Positions 7,133-15,470 are shown, counted from the stretch's first letter. The stretch is 64,000 nt of DNA from Solibacillus cecembensis (GCF_001439635.1 NZ_LMBZ01000014.1:1467-65466); one strand, 5' to 3'. Program-made: numbers and translations. Notes: generated by a model not told the origin, from the sequence alone.

Positions 7133-8707
7133 TTATGAATATTTAAGCTGGTTTTGGATTACAGGAATAGGTATATCTTTATATTCAATTGATAGTTTTA
7201 CATCTCCATTACTACTTTTAGCTTTAACATGTAAGCTTTCTATAGTTGAAAATAGGATATACCTTTCCTCAATGCTTGAAAATAGAGGTTGTTCATTTAT
7301 ATTTAGAAATCTGTCTGTGATTAACTTAAATGTATTAGCATCCTTTAATGAAGTTAATTGTGACAAAGTGTATTTGTACTCTTCAGCTAAATCTTTAATA
7401 TTCAATAGTTCACTTTTAGATATATTTACAAGTTTTTGTATGTGTTCTTTTGGTAGTAGATTCTTTAATTTGTCGATTTTAATAGACTGAAAAGTATGCC
7501 ACTCTATCAGCTCGTTAGTATTTACTAATTTATTTTTCATAAATTTAATCCAATAATTAATTTTTATTAGTACATCATCTTGAGAAAAATAATTAATGAT
7601 TTCCAATTTAACTTTATTGAAAATCGCAACATCTAACTCATCTGCATCAATTCGAATACCACAATTAGAGCAATAGTAGTATTTTAAGGGTTTTCCATCT
7701 TTTGTTTTTTTCTTAGCATACTTTCCTTTCTTTAGGCTGTTTCTTGCATTTAAGAAAATATCACATTCAGAACATTTTACGATATTTGTAAGCAAAAATG
7801 ATTTATCCATTCTTACAGGAGAAGCTACAGAATCCCCACGTTTATTCCTTTTTCTATCAAGTTCGAAGTGTGCTAAATCCCACAGTTTTGCTGGTATGAC
7901 AGGTGGATATTCATTAAATAAAGTGATTTGATCTTGGGGTTTAGGTGAACTGTTATTTTTACTCGTACGTCGATCCCATGTGCCTAAACCAATATATATA
8001 GGATTATTTAAAATATAATGTATTGATGAATGATCCCAATTTCTAATGCTAAATGTATTTTCTGTTGAGCTATTGGGAACTAATTCATTTAAATAATCTC
8101 CTATTTTCCTTTCTGAATAGCCCCATGACGCAAGTTGGAAAATGAAGAGTACTAAAATAATATCATCATTTGGGATAATTATATTTTCAGAGATTTCACT
8201 TATTCCAAACGGCATTTTACCTCCAGGTCGCTTCCCTTCATTTAATGCTACCTCTTGTGTTCTTCTAGCAACAAGGGCTTTTTTATTTAATTCATTATAT
8301 GCATTGATAAGGTTATGTTTTGCCTGTTCAGAATTTGGAAACCATTCTTCATTAGTGGAGGATTTAAAAAACCTTATTTTAGGGTTCACCTTTAGGATTG
8401 GTTCTAGAAATTCAACATAAAAGTCAATTATTCTACGAGAGAGGCGACTTTCATCGTAAAACACAATGCAATTAATTGTTCCGGATTTTATAGCTTCAAT
8501 TAGTCTGTTCATTTCTGGACGTTGTTTAACAACAGTATGATAACCGCTTGTTTCTTTATCTAAAAAACTTTCTGTAAATTTACCATTAAACTTCTCGATT
8601 AAATTTCCATTATGAAGTGATTGCATTTTAGTTGAAAGTCCGTCAGTTTGTTTTTTAGTTGAATAACGAATATATTCTGCAAATAAGAGTTCAGTTTGTT
8701 TAGTCAT
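7133..8707 (-). CDS. large serine recombinase (intact)
   Basis: The 524-residue protein has a resolvase-type catalytic domain with the nucleophile Ser at residue 16 (YIRYSTKKQ) and DESRLSRR downstream, a recombinase domain (NNPIYIGLGTWDRR), a zinc ribbon (CSEC...YYCSNCG) and a coiled coil. The ATG at 8707 is chosen over an open GTG at 8737 because GGGAGG lies eight bases upstream and the previous reading frame stops at 8709. It is the last gene of a minus-strand operon with a second serine recombinase. Paired large serine recombinases recall CcrA/CcrB-type cassette excision systems; the substrate here is unknown. Confidence 0.9.
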   Translation of the reverse strand: MTKQTELLFAEYIRYSTKKQTDGLSTKMQSLHNGNLIEKFNGKFTESFLDKETSGYHTVVKQRPEMNRLIEAIKSGTINCIVFYDESRLSRRIIDFYVEFLEPILKVNPKIRFFKSSTNEEWFPNSEQAKHNLINAYNELNKKALVARRTQEVALNEGKRPGGKMPFGISEISENIIIPNDDIILVLFIFQLASWGYSERKIGDYLNELVPNSSTENTFSIRNWDHSSIHYILNNPIYIGLGTWDRRTSKNNSSPKPQDQITLFNEYPPVIPAKLWDLAHFELDRKRNKRGDSVASPVRMDKSFLLTNIVKCSECDIFLNARNSLKKGKYAKKKTKDGKPLKYYYCSNCGIRIDADELDVAIFNKVKLEIINYFSQDDVLIKINYWIKFMKNKLVNTNELIEWHTFQSIKIDKLKNLLPKEHIQKLVNISKSELLNIKDLAEEYKYTLSQLTSLKDANTFKLITDRFLNINEQPLFSSIEERYILFSTIESLHVKAKSSNGDVKLSIEYKDIPIPVIQNQLKYS

Positions 8708-8708
8708 G

Positions 8709-10091
8709 TTAATTTGCCTCCCTATATGCACTATCAAAATAGTGAAGTATATCTATTGAATTACAATTTAATTTAATTGAATGAATCAGAAATTGAGCTG
8801 CTTCGTGTGGATTTTTCTGAATATAATCATATACATTGGATTGAATGCACGATTTAGTAAATAGTTTTATGTCCAATATCCATGTTTTCACTTGTTTTTT
8901 TGCTGTCAAAAGTTCCTGCATTTCTTCATCTAATTTTTGATGTTTCTCAAGTTTTTCTGTTAGAACTTTATAATTTTCAAGAGATATCATGATATTTGAA
9001 TTTAAATTTCGTATTTTCAAATCTAATGAAGAAATATCATGATTTAAAGTATTTAGTGTTGAGTATAGTCGATCAATGCATATTTCTTGAAGAAAAGTTA
9101 TATCTAATGAATTACTAAGGTCATTTAAAGTATTAACCACAGCCTCAACTACATTACTATAGGTTATGTTAATTTTATTTTTCCTTTTTGTGTTACCATG
9201 ATTACATCGGAATACAAAAGTTTCCTTATATTTACTTTGATTTAATTCTTTATCACAAATATCACAAAATACTTTAAGGTTCATATGTTCTAGAATAAGT
9301 TCTTTTTCTAATGTGTTATTATTACCAATTAATCCCCAATTCTTTAGTGTTCTTATATTATTGAGAATTTCCTCATCTGAAATAATTGGTTTTATATGAT
9401 AGACAGTTTCTAAGGAATCATCATTAAGAATGCAAGCAGCATAAAAAGGATTTGAAAGTATTTTCGTTATATCCCTATTTATATTTTTTCTCCATTTTCT
9501 CTTCATCAATTTATACTCTTCAAGATTATTGATACTACTGAATTCACTGAAGATGGATATGACATTCTGAAGCTCTTATTCATTACTTGGTACATAATGG
9601 GTAGAAGATCCATTTCCTTTTCTTTCATACCCATATAGCTTATTAGGATAATACTTTCTAGCTCCATTAGATCGTTCATTAATTTTGTTTCCTTCTGACT
9701 CGGCAAAAAGAGCAAGATAAGCCTCCAAACCGAAATCATTTGTGAAAGGAGTTACCCCTTTCACACTGAATAAAAGTTTTACTTTATGCTTTGTAATTTT
9801 TGCAATAATAGTTAAATATTCAACCATGTTTCTAGCAAATCTATCTCTATCGGCTACTATTATATGAGTTACCTCATTGTTTCTTATTTTTTCGAGCAGC
9901 ATAGATAATCCTGCTCTTTCATGAATGCTCCACTTTCGTGAGCTTACACCATCATCTAAAATTTCAACAATTTGGTCCTCTGCAAATCCTAAACGTCTTG
10001 CTAGTTCTCTTCCTTGTATGATTTGAGATTTTGTACTTTGTTTTAGTGTGCTAACTCTTGCATAGATAACAACGATTGATTCTTTTAGCAA
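8709..10091 (-). pseudogene. large serine recombinase interrupted by in-frame stop
   Basis: Two open stretches (10091-9576 and 9575-8709) lie in the same reading frame, separated only by a TAA at 9576-9578. The first carries the resolvase domain with Ser14 (YARVSTLKQ), DGVSSRKW and DRDRFARN. The second continues with KWRKNINRDITKILSNPFYA, a zinc ribbon (CDICDKEL...FRCNHG) and a coiled coil. Together they make a normal recombinase of about 460 codons, so a nonsense mutation is the simplest reading. The TTG at 10091 is preferred as the start because GAGGTG is spaced correctly. A truncated product, reinitiation at 9509 (TTG, weak site) or readthrough are alternatives. Confidence 0.85.
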
Positions 10092-10108
10092 TTTGAACAC
10101 CTCATCTA

Positions 10109-10273
10109 TTATTTATTGTTTTCATCATGAAAATATTTACTGACATGGAGTTCAACTTTATTTGCATTAGAAATTTCTAATTCTTGTAAGATTGCTTTTT
10201 CTATAATATATTCAACCCATGTTTTCACTTTTTCATCTGATGCATTGGAATAGGTTATTTTTCTTATTTCCAC
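10109..10273 (-). CDS. mini-ORF 3 of recombinase operon (54 aa)
   Basis: It starts at GTG with AGGATG nine bases upstream and encodes MEIRKITYSNASDEKVKTW, an amphipathic helix and a short tail ending HDENNK. It ends 17 bases before the interrupted recombinase start and reads with it. The ribosome-binding site is buried in the 10281-10308 hairpin. I recognise no family. Conserved position beside serine recombinase genes would mark it as an accessory factor. Confidence 0.6.
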   Translation of the reverse strand: MEIRKITYSNASDEKVKTWVEYIIEKAILQELEISNANKVELHVSKYFHDENNK

Positions 10274-10280
10274 AAATTAC

Positions 10281-10308
10281 ACATCCTATTATTTTTTTAA
10301 TAGGATGT
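10281..10308 (-). promoter_or_regulatory. hairpin sequestering a ribosome-binding site
   Basis: ACATCCTATTA pairs perfectly over 11 bp with TAATAGGATGT. In the minus-strand transcript the second arm contains the AGGATG that should initiate mini-ORF 3. The loop is only A residues and the T-run is poor, so translational control or attenuation is likelier than termination. Confidence 0.55.
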
Positions 10309-10319
10309 CCGTTATAAAA

Positions 10320-10433
10320 TCATTTAATCATTTTTGGAAATATTAGTTTGAGTTGAACAGTTTCTTCCTTTTGATTGATTTTGTAAGATCTTCTGACTAG
10401 TCCAAGAATTTTAAGAATGTCGTTTTGATTCAT
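10320..10433 (-). CDS. mini-ORF 2 of recombinase operon (37 aa)
   Basis: It begins with ATG after AAGGAGATACGAGAAA and encodes a basic 37-residue peptide (MNQNDILKILGLVRRSYKIN then a lysine-rich end). Its start overlaps the end of mini-ORF 1, which implies translational coupling. Function unknown. Confidence 0.6.
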   Translation of the reverse strand: MNQNDILKILGLVRRSYKINQKEETVQLKLIFPKMIK

Positions 10434-10557
10434 TTTCTCGTATCTCCTTCCAAAGAACGATTAATTCTGTTATTAATACTTCATTGATGTTTGAAGTTGT
10501 TTTGAGCATTTTAATAAATTCATGAAATTTCTCATTATTATTTTGAGTAGTATTCAT
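10411..10557 (-). CDS. mini-ORF 1 of recombinase operon (48 aa)
   Basis: AGGAGGATAAAT before the ATG is the best ribosome-binding site of this operon. The 48-residue product is hydrophilic and helical (NNEKFHEFIKMLKTTSNINE, then IVLWKEIRENESKRHS). It is the first gene of the minus-strand recombinase operon and is divergent from the 453-residue gene. Function unknown. Confidence 0.6.
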   Translation of the reverse strand: MNTTQNNNEKFHEFIKMLKTTSNINEVLITELIVLWKEIRENESKRHS

Positions 10558-10711
10558 ATTTATCCTCCTATTCGGAAAATTCGCGGTAAAAGCATTGGAT
10601 TACAAGATCTATTTCTATTAATATGAAGTTGATATACTTATTGTAATTTTATATATCAATGGGAATGCCGTTTTATATTAGGTTTATTGCCGTAATGTAA
10701 GGAGTTATAAA

Positions 10712-12073
10712 ATGAAAAATGAATTTAACTTTGATGAAAGTAATAGTATGCTTAACGATTTATCTGTTGAATGGATTGATAAAGAATTACTAGAGTATAT
10801 ATTGAAAAGCCTCTCTAACATGTCTAAAAGGCAATTTAATAGGTTTATTAGGGATTCAAACGATTGGGTAAGTAAAATAGGAAAAGTTAATAACGTTTAT
10901 CCAGTGAAATATCCTAACATTCGACAAGCAGCAGATTTTTTAGCAATACCACCGTGGCTATTATTTTATAGGGCTGATAAAGGAGACATTACTGGAGACT
11001 TAAATAAACAAATCATTAGGCTGTTTCAAAAAATACCACCTAATTTACCAATCTATGAAGTGAGCTGGGATACTAAGAAGAAATTTTCTTTTTACAATTC
11101 GAAATCAACCACTGAAAAGGTAGATAAATATATTGGAGAAAATTTTGGAACAGAAAAATTATCTGAACATAGTCAGTTAAAGGGAAAATGGAAAGATATT
11201 CAGCAATATCTAATTAATAGAATGGGGAAAGTTAGTTTTTCTGGATCAGCAATGATATTTACAGAAGAATATTCACGATTAAAGCCATTAGGGACATTAA
11301 GGGTTAAGTCTGATATACATATTTCACAACTTGCATCCGAGGTAAAAAAATATGGAGTAGATTGTTACTGGTCCACTGCCTGGTTTACAGTGGAATTACA
11401 TGTAGATGAAGTGAAGTTTCATAAGAAATATGTTGATGATATATCTAATACTATTTCTATTATAATGGGTACTTACCCTTGGAAATTTACGATAAAGAGT
11501 GATGAAAGAATAATTCAGCTATATTCGTGGCATTCGTTAAGGGATTATGAAACAGAGGAGTTAGAATTTGAAGTATCTTCAGTGGTCGAAAACAAATTAA
11601 GCAAGGTGAAATATCCATTACAAATATCGTTTGCCAAGCCAAAGGATAATTATTTAATAAAAAAATATAATAACGATGATAATCTATTAGACCTAAACAA
11701 CTTAATTAAAAATTGTTTGAAAAATGATCAGAAGAAAAGTTTATACAATAGAAGAGTTAATACGATAAATTACTTGTTCGATTGTGGGTATATTAAAGAA
11801 GAAGACATATTAGAATTAAGATATAATGTAACATTAAATGGTAGTATCGGTGAAGAAGTATTAACTGCAAGGGTCAGTTTCTTAGATAACGCTGTTAAAT
11901 TAATGTGGTTAAAAGACAATAATTATTATTCAGTAACAGGTTTAACAAAGAAAATATTTAATGAATTTGATATTGTGCCAAATTTAAAAAGTCATAATGG
12001 TAATAATTATTGGGGTCTGGTATCAGATAATCAATCTTTACTGGACGAGATAAAATCATTATTAAAAAATTAA
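10712..12073 (+). CDS. uncharacterised protein, possible RAMA-like C-terminus (453 aa)
   Basis: TAAGGAGTTATAAA precedes the ATG. The amino end is helical (LLEYILKSLSNMSKRQFNRFI) and followed by a helix-turn-helix-like NIRQAADFLAIPPWLLF. The middle has alternating strands and helices. The last 80 residues (VTLNGSIGEEVLTARVSFLD, YYSVTGLTKKIF, NGNNYWGLV) resemble, by eye, the 'polar-strand, YS-x-x-G, N-G-x-x-YW' pattern of RAMA/DUF4357-type domains found with restriction and defence proteins. That resemblance is tentative. It is divergent from the serine recombinase operon and 258 bases before the TIR gene. Confidence 0.7.
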   Translation: MKNEFNFDESNSMLNDLSVEWIDKELLEYILKSLSNMSKRQFNRFIRDSNDWVSKIGKVNNVYPVKYPNIRQAADFLAIPPWLLFYRADKGDITGDLNKQIIRLFQKIPPNLPIYEVSWDTKKKFSFYNSKSTTEKVDKYIGENFGTEKLSEHSQLKGKWKDIQQYLINRMGKVSFSGSAMIFTEEYSRLKPLGTLRVKSDIHISQLASEVKKYGVDCYWSTAWFTVELHVDEVKFHKKYVDDISNTISIIMGTYPWKFTIKSDERIIQLYSWHSLRDYETEELEFEVSSVVENKLSKVKYPLQISFAKPKDNYLIKKYNNDDNLLDLNNLIKNCLKNDQKKSLYNRRVNTINYLFDCGYIKEEDILELRYNVTLNGSIGEEVLTARVSFLDNAVKLMWLKDNNYYSVTGLTKKIFNEFDIVPNLKSHNGNNYWGLVSDNQSLLDEIKSLLKN

Positions 12074-12331
12074 GTGAAATACATAGTATGTGAATTGCAA
12101 TCGCAACAATATCAGGAAACACCGTTTAATTCACTTCATTTTTGATAATATAAATTGTAAATTGCAATCTAGATAATTCATTGTCCTTTTCATGAAAATT
12201 TTGGAAAACTTATATCTTATAGTATTCTTTTTCGTTATCATATAATAATAAGAGAAAAGGATAGAACTGCTTAACGATTAATAAAATCATTCTCTTTAAG
12301 ATAAATAATTAGAGATAGGGGATAAAACGTC

Positions 12332-13396
12332 TTGGGAAATTTAATCTTTTTAAGTCATTCTTCAAAGGACAGGGATTTAGTTGACAGATTTGTAGATTTT
12401 TTAGATGTAACTTTTAAAATTGAACGTTCTGATATTTATTGTACTTCACTAGAAGGGACTAAAAGTATTAGAACAGGAAGTAACTTTATTAATGATATAA
12501 GGGAAAATATAGAAGATACAGAAATTGTTCTTTATTTTTTAACACCCAATTTTTTAAAGAGCCAATTTTGTTTAAGTGAGCTTGGGGCAACATGGGCATT
12601 ATCAAAAAGAATTTATCCAATATTAATCCCCCCAACCAGTTATGAAGATTTAGAAGGGACCCCATTAAAAGGAGTTACTCAATTTTTGACAATGACAAAT
12701 GAAAAATCATTACATAAAATGGCTGATGAGTTTAAGGATATGGGGATAATAAAAGATATAAATGCTGGTTTACTAATGGCAAAAGCCATTAGTTTTATTA
12801 AAGATATGCCGACACTGTATAACTTTGAAGAAGAAAGTACAATAAGTATTGAAGACTATAATGAACTTAAAAAACAAATGAATGAGGTAATAGAAAATAA
12901 TAATGAACAAGATCAGATTATTCGTAAGCTGAAAGAAGAAATAGAACAAATAAGTTCATTAAAGAGTGTAGATGAAATAAGAGAAATTAGAATAAATAAC
13001 TTACCACTTTGGGATCAATTTGAAGAGCATGTAGAAGGTGTAAAGGATAATTTTGTTGAATTAGATTATTATACAATATCTGCAATATATCATGACCAAT
13101 ATTTTAGTAGTGGACTAGGTTTTTGGCCTGTCAGAGATGACTGGAGTATTATTGAAAAATTAGTAGCTGAGAAATTTCTAGAAATTTCTGAAGAAAGATC
13201 AGAGGTATTACCTAATTACGACGAATATTTAATTGAAAAAGCGGTAAGCAGTTTAAAGAAATTAGATAATTTCTTATCAGAAGAAGCAACAGAAGAAATC
13301 TACGTTCTTTTTAGAGAAAAGTATCAACAAAATATAGATTTGACCTCTAAAAGATTTTGGGAAAAAATATTTGACGTGCGTATAATAATGAACTAA
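12332..13396 (+). CDS. TIR-domain coiled-coil protein
   Basis: Residues 1-130 form a TIR domain: IFLSHSSKDR at 5-14, an SLEGTKSI loop, and the catalytic glutamate E83 in QFCLSELGATWAL. Bacterial TIR domains with this Glu usually cleave NAD+ or make cyclic ADP-ribose derivatives. A coiled coil (about 168-212) and a helical domain of about 140 residues without obvious family follow. The start is TTG with AGGGG ten bases upstream. Anti-phage abortive infection is the common role of such genes in islands. No adjacent Sir2-like ThsA, pAgo or pycsar/CBASS synthase is present, so it may act alone or with the 453-residue neighbour. Confidence 0.85.
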   Translation: MGNLIFLSHSSKDRDLVDRFVDFLDVTFKIERSDIYCTSLEGTKSIRTGSNFINDIRENIEDTEIVLYFLTPNFLKSQFCLSELGATWALSKRIYPILIPPTSYEDLEGTPLKGVTQFLTMTNEKSLHKMADEFKDMGIIKDINAGLLMAKAISFIKDMPTLYNFEEESTISIEDYNELKKQMNEVIENNNEQDQIIRKLKEEIEQISSLKSVDEIREIRINNLPLWDQFEEHVEGVKDNFVELDYYTISAIYHDQYFSSGLGFWPVRDDWSIIEKLVAEKFLEISEERSEVLPNYDEYLIEKAVSSLKKLDNFLSEEATEEIYVLFREKYQQNIDLTSKRFWEKIFDVRIIMN

Positions 13397-13591
13397 TAAG
13401 ATAAAAGAATTAAAATAGGTAAATATGAAAGGTTTTTTCTCCTGGTGGAAAACTCAATTTAAAATTTACAGCAACCTTGAATTCCCACATACATTGCGAA
13501 GCAAAACGAATTGGGTAGTGTAATTGGGTAGAATTTATAAAAGTGTACGAACCGAAGACTTTTAGAAGATTTATATCTCAAGGGGAGTTGA

Positions 13592-13754
13592 GCTGAACTA
13601 CATACAATAGTGATGGATTCCATGAACTATTACAACAACACAAGAGAGCAATGGGCATTAAAAAAGATGACTCCGGCTGCTTACCAAGTCATCTCATTGC
13701 GGCTTAATTACAACTATATCCCTTTTTATTAAACTGTCTACAAATTAGGGTTCA
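13592..13754 (+). pseudogene. IS3-family transposase remnant with terminal repeat
   Basis: Only the carboxy end of an OrfB transposase remains: AELHTIVMDSMNYYNNTREQ followed by WALKKMTPAAY, matching the YYNNxRxQxxLKKMTPxxY ending of IS3-family (IS150-like) enzymes. It stops at 13732, and TGTCTACAAATTAGGGTTCA (13735-13754) then looks like the element's terminal inverted repeat. No DDE core or OrfA is found upstream, so the element is dead. 13397-13591 shows no other gene. Confidence 0.75.
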
Positions 13755-13841
13755 TTTCAGTTTGAGGAATTCGTTCTTTTTTTAAAGGAATTTTATAGGG
13801 GGTACTCCTTATAATTTTCATCTTAAATACCCATTAAATTA

Positions 13842-13862
13842 TTTTACACAAATTTTACACAC
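13842..13862 (+). repeat. TTTTACACAA repeats, probable integrase arm sites (right)
   Basis: TTTTACACAA at 13842 and TTTTACACAC at 13853 lie 50-70 bases inside attR and match the left-end repeats at 421-473. A further exact copy lies outside attR at 14048. Confidence 0.55.
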
Positions 13863-13910
13863 TCCAAGTAGAAATCCTTGTTAGATAAGACTTTCTGAAC
13901 TATTTACTGT

Positions 13911-13925
13911 CCCGACTATCGGTAT
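13911..13925 (+). repeat. attR core
   Basis: CCCGACTATCGGTAT repeats the tRNA-Leu 3' end found at 286-300. The preceding bases do not form a tRNA, so this is the displaced chromosomal 3' end. Confidence 0.85.
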
Positions 13926-13964
13926 CATTAGGTTAATTTACGTTACGATTAACAAGTTAAAAAA

Positions 13965-14004
13965 GCTCATAAACCCTGATATGATGGGGTTTATGGGCTT
14001 TTTT
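13965..14004 (+). terminator. displaced tRNA-operon terminator
   Basis: GCTCATAAACCC pairs with GGGTTTATGGGC and is followed by TTTTTT. It is probably the original terminator of the tRNA cluster, separated from it by the island; the copy at 339-377 replaces it. Confidence 0.75.
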
Positions 14005-14203
14005 CATTTCCTGAGAATACTATAGAAAACGATAAGAATTGATTTTATTTTACACAAGCTGTTATTCAAAGAGGTTTGTATACAGTGTGATCTATTAGTT
14101 AATATGAATATATCAATTTCTCTAAAAGTCCCCAATTTTGACGATTACAATTTGAAATGTTTTTTTTTCAGCCTTATTTGTAATATGATTAGATTAGTAA
14201 AAA

Positions 14204-14335
14204 GGTGCCTGATCATAAAGTAAACCAATCGGGCTATTAAGGACTGTGTATCTCCCATTTATGCTTCTTGCTACAAATAAGTCTAGCTCGAGGGAGTTAT
14301 ACTACCCATTATTACGGTATAAATATTAATAATAA
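14204..14335 (+). promoter_or_regulatory. possible structured leader of rlmN
   Basis: GCCTGAT (14207-14213) pairs with ATCGGGC (14228-14234), and GTATCTCCC (14248-14256) pairs with GGGAGTTATAC (14292-14302) around a 35-base interior. No T-run or T-box sequence follows. I do not match it to a known riboswitch class. The segment 14005-14203 otherwise holds only the stray TTTTACACAA copy and AT-rich sequence. Confidence 0.35.
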
Positions 14336-14369
14336 AAGTGATTTTTAAGGTCAAGAAAAGAGGCGCATT

Positions 14370-15437
14370 ATGAACAAACCATCCATTTATGGATTAACAT
14401 TAGATCAATTGAAGGAGTGGCTTTTAGCACATGGTCACAAACCGTCTAGAGCATTACAAGTGTGGGATTTACTTTATAGAAAACGTGTAACGGATTTTTC
14501 TGACATGAAAGAGGTAAATCCGGAATGTGTTCAATTATTGGCGGATAACTTTGTGATTCAAACATTAATACAACACATTAAGCAAGAAGCCGCAGACGGA
14601 ACGGTTAAATTTTTATTTAAATTACAGGATGGTAGTTTGATCGAGACGGTCATGATGCGACATAAATATGGATTATCTGTTTGTGTTACGACACAAGTAG
14701 GCTGTAACATTGGCTGCAGTTTCTGTGCGAGCGGATTATTAGCAAAAAGTCGCGATTTATCAGCTGGAGAAATTGTCGAACAGATTATGAATGTTCAACT
14801 TCATCTCGATCAATTAGAAAAAGACGAACTTGTAAGTCATATCGTCGTAATGGGAATTGGCGAACCATTTGATAACTTCAATAATCTATTAGACTTCTTA
14901 AATGTTGTTCTGGACCATAAGGGACTTGCGATTGCAGGTAGAAGAATTACTGTTTCGACAAGTGGAATCGTAAATAAAATTTATGAATTTACGGATGCGG
15001 CAATCCCTGTAAACTTAGCGATCTCGCTACATGCACCAAATAATGAGCTGAGAACGCGTATTATGAAAATAAATCGTGCCATGCCGATTGAAAAATTAAT
15101 GGCATCCCTGAAATATTATTTAGCCAAAAATAACCGTAGAATTACGATAGAATATATTTTATTGAAAGATTTAAATGATCATAAAGAGGAAGCGGAACAA
15201 CTTGCTGAACTTCTCAGTGATATTAAAGACCAATTGTATGTAAACTTAATCCCGTACAACCCGGTGGATGAACATAGTCAATATCAAAGAAGTGAGCAGG
15301 AATCGGTGTTAGCTTTCTATGATACGTTAAAAAAGAATGGCGTCAATTGTAAAATTCGTCAAGAACACGGTACGGATATTGATGCAGCTTGTGGACAGCT
15401 ACGAAGTAACCAGCTTAAAAAAGGTACCCAGCAGTAA
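14370..15437 (+). CDS. rlmN: 23S rRNA/tRNA adenine-C2 methyltransferase RlmN
   Basis: A radical-SAM enzyme of 355 residues, the usual RlmN length. It methylates C2 of A2503 in 23S rRNA and A37 in some tRNAs. The cluster-binding motif is C112-x3-C116-x2-C119, GIGEPFDN and STSGI bind SAM, and the methyl-accepting Cys is C341 in DIDAACGQL. The sequence lacks Cfr-specific features, so it is called RlmN. It is monocistronic and is the first core gene after attR. Some Bacilli carry two RlmN-like genes; which copy this is cannot be told here. Confidence 0.92.
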   Translation: MNKPSIYGLTLDQLKEWLLAHGHKPSRALQVWDLLYRKRVTDFSDMKEVNPECVQLLADNFVIQTLIQHIKQEAADGTVKFLFKLQDGSLIETVMMRHKYGLSVCVTTQVGCNIGCSFCASGLLAKSRDLSAGEIVEQIMNVQLHLDQLEKDELVSHIVVMGIGEPFDNFNNLLDFLNVVLDHKGLAIAGRRITVSTSGIVNKIYEFTDAAIPVNLAISLHAPNNELRTRIMKINRAMPIEKLMASLKYYLAKNNRRITIEYILLKDLNDHKEEAEQLAELLSDIKDQLYVNLIPYNPVDEHSQYQRSEQESVLAFYDTLKKNGVNCKIRQEHGTDIDAACGQLRSNQLKKGTQQ

Positions 15438-15470
15438 GTGATAAAGTGAACAATCAATCAGTGGGGGTTT

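Larger units (their letters stand above)
286..13925. mobile_element. integrative island in tRNA-Leu
   Basis: The island is bounded by the repeated tRNA 3' end (286-300 and 13911-13925). It carries a tyrosine integrase beside attL and a DUF771 gene next to it, the usual layout of Bacillales tRNA-targeting elements. No conjugation, packaging or capsid genes are visible, so it looks like a satellite or cargo island rather than a complete ICE or prophage. Cargo includes a TIR protein, a HEPN-like protein, a serine recombinase pair and several unknown genes. Base composition is clearly more AT-rich than after 14370. Confidence 0.85.

Noticed and set aside
9576..9578. Programmed recoding (pyrrolysine or selenocysteine) at the stop
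   Set aside because: The codon is TAA, not TAG or TGA, and no SECIS-like stem is evident; nonsense mutation is simpler.
9506..9739. Separate 77-residue gene between the recombinase halves
   Set aside because: It is an out-of-frame shadow; the flanking halves continue each other in a single frame across one TAA.
12332..13396. Classical Thoeris or CBASS operon
   Set aside because: No ThsA-type Sir2/SLOG protein, cyclase or effector pair is encoded on either side.
13622..13732. A functional small gene at the right end of the island
   Set aside because: The peptide is the conserved end of an IS3-family transposase followed by a terminal repeat; it is debris.
14370..15437. Cfr antibiotic-resistance methyltransferase
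   Set aside because: The motif context ([19 protein letters not shown]) and overall sequence follow RlmN, not Cfr.
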